From: an uncultured Lachnospiraceae bacterium
Lineage (GTDB): Bacteria > Bacillota > Clostridia > Lachnospirales > Lachnospiraceae
Length of the DNA: 9,784 bases
NCBI GenBank assembly: GCA_902782715.1
Contig: CACZOG010000129.1
Span: 1-9,784 of the forward strand
Direction: 5' to 3'
A model generated the notes under the pieces. It was given only the letters and a program-made list of their open reading frames with translations. It was not told where the DNA came from and did no database searches. A program made the position numbers and the translations under genes. Positions 6,154 through 9,784 of the stretch are shown in pieces; position 1 is the stretch's first letter; each line of letters starts with the position of its first letter.

Positions 6154-6723
6154 TCAGTCTCCTTCAGGTGAAAGGATCAGGAAAAGTCCTGTTCCGCCCA
6201 CATAGACCTCGACATAAATGTTCTTCTCATCATCAGGCTTCGTATAAACGGATTTCGATTCTTTTTCGCCGTCAATATATAACTTATAACCGTTATTCAC
6301 TGCAGCATCTTCCACGCATATTAGGTCTCTTCTTTTAACATAATAGCTTTCACGATCCCAGTTATATGTATTCCCGTCAAACTCTGCGGTTATGTTTTTA
6401 TCCTCATAAAATGCAAGTCTTTTTAAATTTGCATAATCGAATTCGCATACGATCGCGCCATACCCTCCCGCGATCAGATAAAATACTATTAAAGCGATTC
6501 CGATCAGCCAGACAGATCGCTTTTTTATCAACAGGATCAAAACTGCGATGAACAAAACTCCAAGGAGCGCAAATACATAAAAGATGATATGTTTAACATC
6601 ATATTTTATCACTCTTGTCGTTTCGGTAATGCTAAAAAGTACGCCGATCGCCAGAATTACCGATTCTATAACGGCTAAAATGTAATGGTATTTGATTCCG
6701 GTTTTCTTATTTTCGCCTCCCAT
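6154..6723 (-). CDS. Three-span membrane protein with a C-terminal extracytoplasmic domain, function unknown
   Basis: This 189-residue protein has a basic N-terminus (NKKTGIKY), then three hydrophobic spans at about 13-31, 45-66 and 71-92. The loop between spans 2 and 3 is KKRS, which places it inside. The topology therefore puts the 97-residue C-terminal part, with GNTYNWDRESYYVKRRDL (117-134) and a terminal hydrophobic strand (VGGTGLFLILS), outside the cell. Its ATG shares a base with the nth stop (TAATG at 6721-6725), so its translation is likely coupled to nth. AAAGG lies 10 bases upstream, which is rather far and fits with coupling. I do not recognise the family. Its arrangement next to nth does not imply a repair role, as many membrane proteins are simply cotranscribed. 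Confidence 0.72.
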   Translation of the reverse strand: MGGENKKTGIKYHYILAVIESVILAIGVLFSITETTRVIKYDVKHIIFYVFALLGVLFIAVLILLIKKRSVWLIGIALIVFYLIAGGYGAIVCEFDYANLKRLAFYEDKNITAEFDGNTYNWDRESYYVKRRDLICVEDAAVNNGYKLYIDGEKESKSVYTKPDDEKNIYVEVYVGGTGLFLILSPEGD

Positions 6724-7364
6724 TACTTTGTTACCTTTTGTCCTGTCGGACAGAATTCTTTAAGAAAACACTCACTGCATTTAGGCGTAGGTGCTTTGCA
6801 GATGGTTCTGCCCAGAGTGATCAAATGCATGTTCCATAAGATCCAGTGGTCCTTTGGGATCTTTTTCATAAGATCGAACTCTACTTCAGTCGGATCTTCC
6901 TTTTTGGTGATACCGAGTTTCCTGCTGATTCGTCCGACATGAGTATCCACAACGATACTTGGCTCGTTATAAATATTCCCGCGTATAACATTGGCGGTTT
7001 TTCGTCCGACTCCGGGAAGTGTTAAAAGATCTTCCATCTTCTCGGGAACCTTTCCGTCAAAATCCTCGCAGATTTTTTTACAACATCCAATAATATTAAC
7101 CGCTTTCGAATGATAGAACCCCAGCGGGTGAATTATCTCTTCAAGTTCAGCCGGATCGGCATCCGCGAAATCCCGGGCATTTTTATATCTGGAAAAAAGT
7201 GTCGGAGTTACGGTATTGACCCTTGCATCCGTACACTGCGCCGAGAGTATTGTCGCAACGAGCAGTTCAAGCTCGTTCATGTGATCAAGATAGCAGATCG
7301 CCTCTGTTCCGTACTCTTTATCCAGTGCTTCGATAATCTTTTCTATTCTTTCTTTCTGATTCAT
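6723..7364 (-). CDS. nth: Endonuclease III (DNA glycosylase/AP lyase)
   Basis: Nth removes oxidised pyrimidines from DNA and cuts at abasic sites by beta-elimination in base excision repair. The 213-residue length is normal. The helix-hairpin-helix motif LPGVGRKTAN (116-125) contains the catalytic Lys122, and VVDTHVGR (138-145) contains the catalytic Asp140. The C-terminal iron-sulfur loop has four cysteines at 189, 196, 199 and 205, in the C-X6-C-X2-C-X5-C spacing that binds a [4Fe-4S] cluster. All key residues are present, so the enzyme should be active. The ribosome site is a weak AAGTGAG upstream of ATG 7364. A sigma-A promoter lies 67-95 bases upstream. The gene is divergent from the TetR regulator and is followed by an overlapping membrane-protein gene. 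Confidence 0.97.
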   Translation of the reverse strand: MNQKERIEKIIEALDKEYGTEAICYLDHMNELELLVATILSAQCTDARVNTVTPTLFSRYKNARDFADADPAELEEIIHPLGFYHSKAVNIIGCCKKICEDFDGKVPEKMEDLLTLPGVGRKTANVIRGNIYNEPSIVVDTHVGRISRKLGITKKEDPTEVEFDLMKKIPKDHWILWNMHLITLGRTICKAPTPKCSECFLKEFCPTGQKVTK

Positions 7365-7430
7365 GTTTTTCTCACTTTTATCACTGCGCTTCCGTCTGCC
7401 GACAGCGTATTTTCATATATTCACAAACCA

Positions 7431-7459
7431 AGTATATTATTAAACTTCCCTTTATTCAA
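7431..7459 (-). promoter_or_regulatory. Sigma-A promoter for nth
   Basis: On the minus strand TTGAAT (7459-7454) and TATACT (7436-7431) are separated by exactly 17 bases. The predicted start near 7424 gives a leader of about 60 bases before the nth ATG at 7364. The -35 box is 34 bases from the -35 box of the divergent tetR promoter. Confidence 0.72.
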
Positions 7460-7493
7460 TCCGCATTTCAGATTTGAATTTTACTTTAAGGAG

Positions 7494-7522
7494 TTGACAA
7501 ATCCTTACATGGATTTTAAAAT
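7494..7522 (+). promoter_or_regulatory. Strong sigma-A promoter for the tetR-hydrolase cassette
   Basis: TTGACA (7494-7499, perfect consensus) and TAAAAT (7517-7522, five of six) are separated by 17 bases. The expected transcript start is near 7529, about 28 bases before the tetR ATG. The spacer and the start region each hold an inverted repeat, so the promoter is probably repressed. Confidence 0.85.
7499..7516. promoter_or_regulatory. Candidate TetR operator in the promoter spacer
   Basis: AAATCC-N6-GGATTT is a perfect inverted repeat of two 6-base half-sites with a 6-base centre (TTACAT). It covers the last base of the -35 box and the whole 17-base spacer. A regulator bound here would block RNA polymerase. 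Its size and place fit TetR-family operators, which are commonly 15-30 base palindromes, but binding is inferred. Confidence 0.6.
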
Positions 7523-7539
7523 GAAACTGCTTTCATTTT
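7518..7539. promoter_or_regulatory. Second inverted repeat over the -10 box and transcript start
   Basis: AAAATGAAA (7518-7526) and TTTCATTTT (7531-7539) are perfect reverse complements around CTGC. The repeat overlaps the -10 hexamer and the expected start point near 7529. It could be a second operator, or, if transcription starts upstream of it, an RNA hairpin just before the tetR ribosome site (GGAG at 7546). It differs in sequence from the spacer palindrome, so the two need not bind the same protein. The A/T-rich composition makes chance somewhat more likely. Confidence 0.45.
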
Positions 7540-7556
7540 TATTTCGGAGTAAAAAA

Positions 7557-8231
7557 ATGCCTAAAGTATCGGAAGAATATTTTGAAAACAAGAAAAAGAA
7601 CATAGTTCAGGCTGCCTACAGGGTATGCTTAAGAAAACCTGTCGAAATGGTTACGATGACGGATGTAATTGAGGAAAGCGGGCTCTCTATGGGCGGAATA
7701 TATCGTTTTTACTCTGATTTGGACGAAATATTCGCGGACATGGTTACGGGAATGCGAAAAGATTACAATTTCATCGACAAAATCGAAAAGGATATTTCGG
7801 AATCCTCGGATTTTCCCTTCGAAAAAATTACCCGTACAATATGCGGCATCCTAGCTGACGTAATGGAAGAACATCTTATGGATATCCAGAAAATCAATTT
7901 CGACCTGACCGTTCTTGCCATCAATGAGCCAAAACGTGCCGAAAAGATTATCGGCTCCGCAAGGGGAAGGGGTAATTTCGAATACCTTGCAACTTCTCTT
8001 CTGCCAATGCTTTCAAAAGCCTGTGCACAAAACGCTTTGAAGCCCAAGGGAAAGCCTGAGGACATAATGAAATTCATATCCGCAGCTTATGTGGGAATCG
8101 AAACCGACTGTATATTGTCAGCATGTTACGGGAAGGCTCCGATGAATACAAAATGTGAGCCTCACGCCATGTTTGACACACTTGCAACAACCATAATTCT
8201 TTTATTCGGAGGAAACCCTGATGAGTATTAA
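7557..8231 (+). CDS. TetR/AcrR-family transcriptional regulator
   Basis: This 224-residue protein begins with a TetR DNA-binding domain: helix 1 around 12-25 (KKKNIVQAAYRVCLRK) and a helix-turn-helix at about 33-52 (TMTDVIEESGLSMGGIYRFY), followed by the typical YSDLDEIFADMV helix. The rest is an alpha-helical ligand-binding and dimerisation region of normal length. The start at 7557 is supported by GGAG 7 bases upstream and by a promoter at 7494-7522; a longer frame open from 7110 would run through that promoter and the divergent nth gene, so it is rejected. The C-terminus overlaps the hydrolase start by 11 bases, with the hydrolase ribosome site GGAGG inside the tetR frame. Two palindromes in the promoter suggest it represses itself and the hydrolase. 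The ligand is unknown and may be a substrate of the hydrolase. Confidence 0.92.
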   Translation: MPKVSEEYFENKKKNIVQAAYRVCLRKPVEMVTMTDVIEESGLSMGGIYRFYSDLDEIFADMVTGMRKDYNFIDKIEKDISESSDFPFEKITRTICGILADVMEEHLMDIQKINFDLTVLAINEPKRAEKIIGSARGRGNFEYLATSLLPMLSKACAQNALKPKGKPEDIMKFISAAYVGIETDCILSACYGKAPMNTKCEPHAMFDTLATTIILLFGGNPDEY

Positions 8232-9351
8232 AACTCCCAAACCCACCGGCGAATATGCCGTGGGAACATTTACGTATACGGTATATAACGATCGGGCTGA
8301 AGTTATGGAAATCGGCAAAGGCACCGAAAGAAACGTTGCCGCAAGAGTCTATTATCCGGTCCTTAAGGAAAGTACCGAAGGATGCCAAAAACCCGTTGCC
8401 CTTTCCGACAATATGATAAAAGGATTTAAAAGTGCTTTTAAGGTTGCACCGAATTTTAAAAAGAACCCCGAAGACAATGTGTCCGAATGTTTCATTGACG
8501 CCCCCCGTATACCGGATAAAAGATTTCCTCTTATCATGTTTAATCACGGATACAATTCCTACAGGGAGGGAAATTCTTTTCTTTGCCTCGAGCTTGCCTC
8601 ACACGGATATGTCGTAATTTCCGTCGCACACTCTTATGAAGGTTTATGTACCGAATTTGATGACGGCTCTTTTGTATTCTTCGACAAAACCATCTCAAAG
8701 AAGATGTACGACCCAATGCTCGGCGGTGTCATAGCACTTTTTAAACTAATAAAAGCAAGGGGCAGCAATGAAGAATTGGCTGAAAAGTTTGACAAAACTC
8801 AGCGAAAGTACTGCAAATTATTAATGGATAGACTTCCGGAATGGGAAAAAGACAATGAGGCCGCTTTGGAATACGCAAAGAAAAATCTGTCCGATTTGAT
8901 TGACTTTAATAAAGGTGTTGGAGTAACCGGTCATTCATTCGGAGGAAACGTCGCCTATGCACTTTGTGCAAGAAATTCGGATTTTACCTGCGGAATTAAT
9001 ATAGACGGCGGTCTTTTCGGCGAATATACGAATGATACTCTGACAAAACCATTCTTGCAATTAAGTAGCGAAGATTACGAATATGTTGTAACAAGGGCAT
9101 ATCTTCGTCACACCAAGCCCGTTTACAAAGTTCTTGTCAAGGACATGAAACATATGGGCTTCGCCGACGCAAAACACATGATTCCGATGAAATCCGTGGT
9201 TGGAAAACTTGATGCGGATGTCGCACACGAGCTTGTAAGCAAATGTCATCTTGAGTTCTTCGATGCATTCCTTAAAAAAGAAAAGGACGAACCGGAATTT
9301 CCCGAAAGTGAATTCCTGACATTTTCGAAATTCGAACCCGACATGCAGTAA
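8221..9351 (+). CDS. Alpha/beta hydrolase resembling PAF acetylhydrolase (serine esterase/lipase type)
   Basis: This 376-residue protein has an alpha/beta-hydrolase core. FNHGYNSYREGNSFLCLELA (107-126) follows the first core strand and supplies the oxyanion-hole HG. VTGHSFGGNVAYALCA (235-250) is the nucleophile elbow with Ser239. INIDGGLFGEY (259-269) gives the probable acid Asp262, and VKDMKHMGF (306-314) the probable His311. The Ser-to-Asp distance of 23 residues matches that of human plasma PAF acetylhydrolase (Ser273-Asp296, from memory). A charged helical insertion (about 155-230) between the core strand and the elbow may form a lid. There is no signal peptide or membrane span, so it should be cytoplasmic. 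GGAGG lies 8 bases before ATG 8221. The likely chemistry is hydrolysis of short or oxidised acyl esters; the substrate is not known. Confidence 0.88.
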   Translation: MSIKTPKPTGEYAVGTFTYTVYNDRAEVMEIGKGTERNVAARVYYPVLKESTEGCQKPVALSDNMIKGFKSAFKVAPNFKKNPEDNVSECFIDAPRIPDKRFPLIMFNHGYNSYREGNSFLCLELASHGYVVISVAHSYEGLCTEFDDGSFVFFDKTISKKMYDPMLGGVIALFKLIKARGSNEELAEKFDKTQRKYCKLLMDRLPEWEKDNEAALEYAKKNLSDLIDFNKGVGVTGHSFGGNVAYALCARNSDFTCGINIDGGLFGEYTNDTLTKPFLQLSSEDYEYVVTRAYLRHTKPVYKVLVKDMKHMGFADAKHMIPMKSVVGKLDADVAHELVSKCHLEFFDAFLKKEKDEPEFPESEFLTFSKFEPDMQ

Positions 9352-9377
9352 AAGCCGTGGCAAATACTATAAAAAAG

Positions 9378-9409
9378 AAAGCCCGATATCGATGTGATAC
9401 TGGGCTTTT
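9378..9409. terminator. Bidirectional terminator between the hydrolase and the GGDEF gene
   Basis: AAAGCCC (9378-9384) pairs with GGGCTTT (9402-9408), and the stem continues with a G-T pair, one mismatch and TATC/GATA closed by a 5-base loop. The plus strand continues TTTTGTTGTCT. The minus strand continues CTTTCTTTTTTATAG. It ends both the tetR-hydrolase transcript and the converging GGDEF gene. Confidence 0.85.
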
Positions 9410-9428
9410 GTTGTCTGAGTGCCTTACA

Positions 9429-9784
9429 TTATCTTGATCTTCTGTCTAAAACAGGATTGTTTTTATAATATTCCGCTTTGTCTTTGTACATCTGCGCGTC
9501 GGCAAAATGAAGTGCTTTCTTGATATTGTATTCCGGGCCTTCATCGTAACAATAACCGATTGCGAATCTGACTGCGTTTTCCTTTCGGCTTGCTTCTTTA
9601 AGAGTATCAATCAGCCGGTCAAACAATTCTTTATCGCAATCCATTACGAAAATGAAGAATTCGTCGCCTCCATTGTTATAGTGCCGTACCTGTCGGAATC
9701 GGAAAGATCAACGCAAATAACACATGCGATCTGTTTGAGTTTCTCCGCAATTTCACTATAATTCATTTTACAAAACCATCCGAT
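9429..9784 (-). pseudogene. GGDEF-domain protein (diguanylate cyclase type), C-terminal part, apparently frameshifted
   Basis: GGDEF domains make the second messenger cyclic di-GMP from two GTP. From TAA at 9429-9431, the minus-strand frame reads back through FADAQMYKDKAEYYKNN, the usual last helix, and AIGYCYDEG to NNGGDEFFIFVMD, with the GGDEF codons at 9657-9671. Upstream, this frame meets TGA at 9708-9710. The open frame there is one base out of phase: it enters from the right edge with MNYSEIAEKLKQIACVICVD (9766-9707) and LSDSDRYGT, then stops at 9644-9646. Joining DRYG to YNNGGDEFF by one base missing near 9680-9690 restores a plausible GGDEF segment. No canonical slippery heptamer was seen, so a damaged gene or a sequencing error is more likely than programmed frameshifting. 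The start lies beyond the window. An ATG at 9644 cannot give a working protein, as it lies after the motif. Confidence 0.8.

Noticed and set aside
5658..6338. Plus-strand Ser/Ala/Phe-rich frame resembling a secreted repeat protein
   Set aside because: It is the antisense reading of the Glu/Ala/Lys repeats and membrane span of the minus-strand gene, with no matching ribosome site or promoter.
7387..7408. Possible leader hairpin or riboswitch upstream of nth
   Set aside because: Only short, asymmetric CGCT/AGCG and GTC/GAC pairings are present, with no conserved riboswitch core or terminator.
7110..7556. Long N-terminal extension of the TetR regulator
   Set aside because: It would be antisense to nth and run through both divergent promoters. 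The start at 7557 has its own ribosome site and gives the normal TetR N-terminus.
8074..8547. 157-residue minus-strand frame
   Set aside because: It is antisense across the tetR-hydrolase junction, with no expression signals.
9680..9690. Programmed -1 frameshift in the GGDEF gene
   Set aside because: No X-XXY-YYZ slippery heptamer or stable downstream structure was seen near the crossover. A missing base explains it better.
9507..9761. 84-residue plus-strand frame at the right edge
   Set aside because: It is antisense to the GGDEF region, and both GGDEF frame segments have much better protein character.

Overview
The window looks like ordinary chromosome from a low-to-mid GC Gram-positive anaerobe of the Clostridia, most likely Lachnospiraceae-like. 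This is an inference from the A/G-rich Shine-Dalgarno sites, the sigma-A type promoters, the many hairpin-plus-T terminators and the protein flavours (an AIR-synthase-like protein next to an Lrp regulator and a class I aminotransferase; a GGDEF protein ending in an alpha helix of the MYKDKAEYY type). No transposase, integrase, CRISPR array, rRNA or tRNA was seen.

Left part (1-3453). A plus-strand gene fragment ends at 116, possibly the tail of a sensor kinase. It meets a minus-strand block at a shared bidirectional terminator. In the direction of transcription this block is a PurM/HypE-like protein, an Lrp/AsnC regulator, a PLP aminotransferase overlapping the regulator by ATGA, a terminator, and then trmL (tRNA wobble 2'-O-methyltransferase). 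The trmL frame is broken by one in-frame TAG at codon 92.

Middle (3454-6067). A 34-residue membrane microprotein on the minus strand has its own promoter and a weak terminator. Its promoter lies across the start of a divergent, membrane-anchored protein with a helical-repeat-like C-terminus (3705-4388). That gene converges on a long minus-strand gene for a type II membrane protein with an acidic, repetitive cytoplasmic tail and a tandem-domain exterior. A strong palindromic terminator separates the two.

Right part (6154-9784). Endonuclease III (nth) is translationally coupled to a three-span membrane protein. Back to back with nth is a plus-strand cassette: a TetR-family regulator followed, with an 11-base overlap, by an alpha/beta hydrolase resembling PAF acetylhydrolase. 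The tetR promoter is close to consensus, and two perfect inverted repeats sit in its spacer and over its start point, which suggests autoregulation of the cassette. A bidirectional terminator separates the hydrolase from a converging GGDEF (diguanylate cyclase type) gene that runs off the right edge and is split between two frames just before its GGDEF motif.

The best candidates for something undescribed are the TetR/hydrolase cassette with its nested palindromes, the microprotein with its interlocked divergent promoter, and the two broken reading frames. The broken frames may be real gene decay or sequence errors. No gap longer than about 200 bases lacks a gene.
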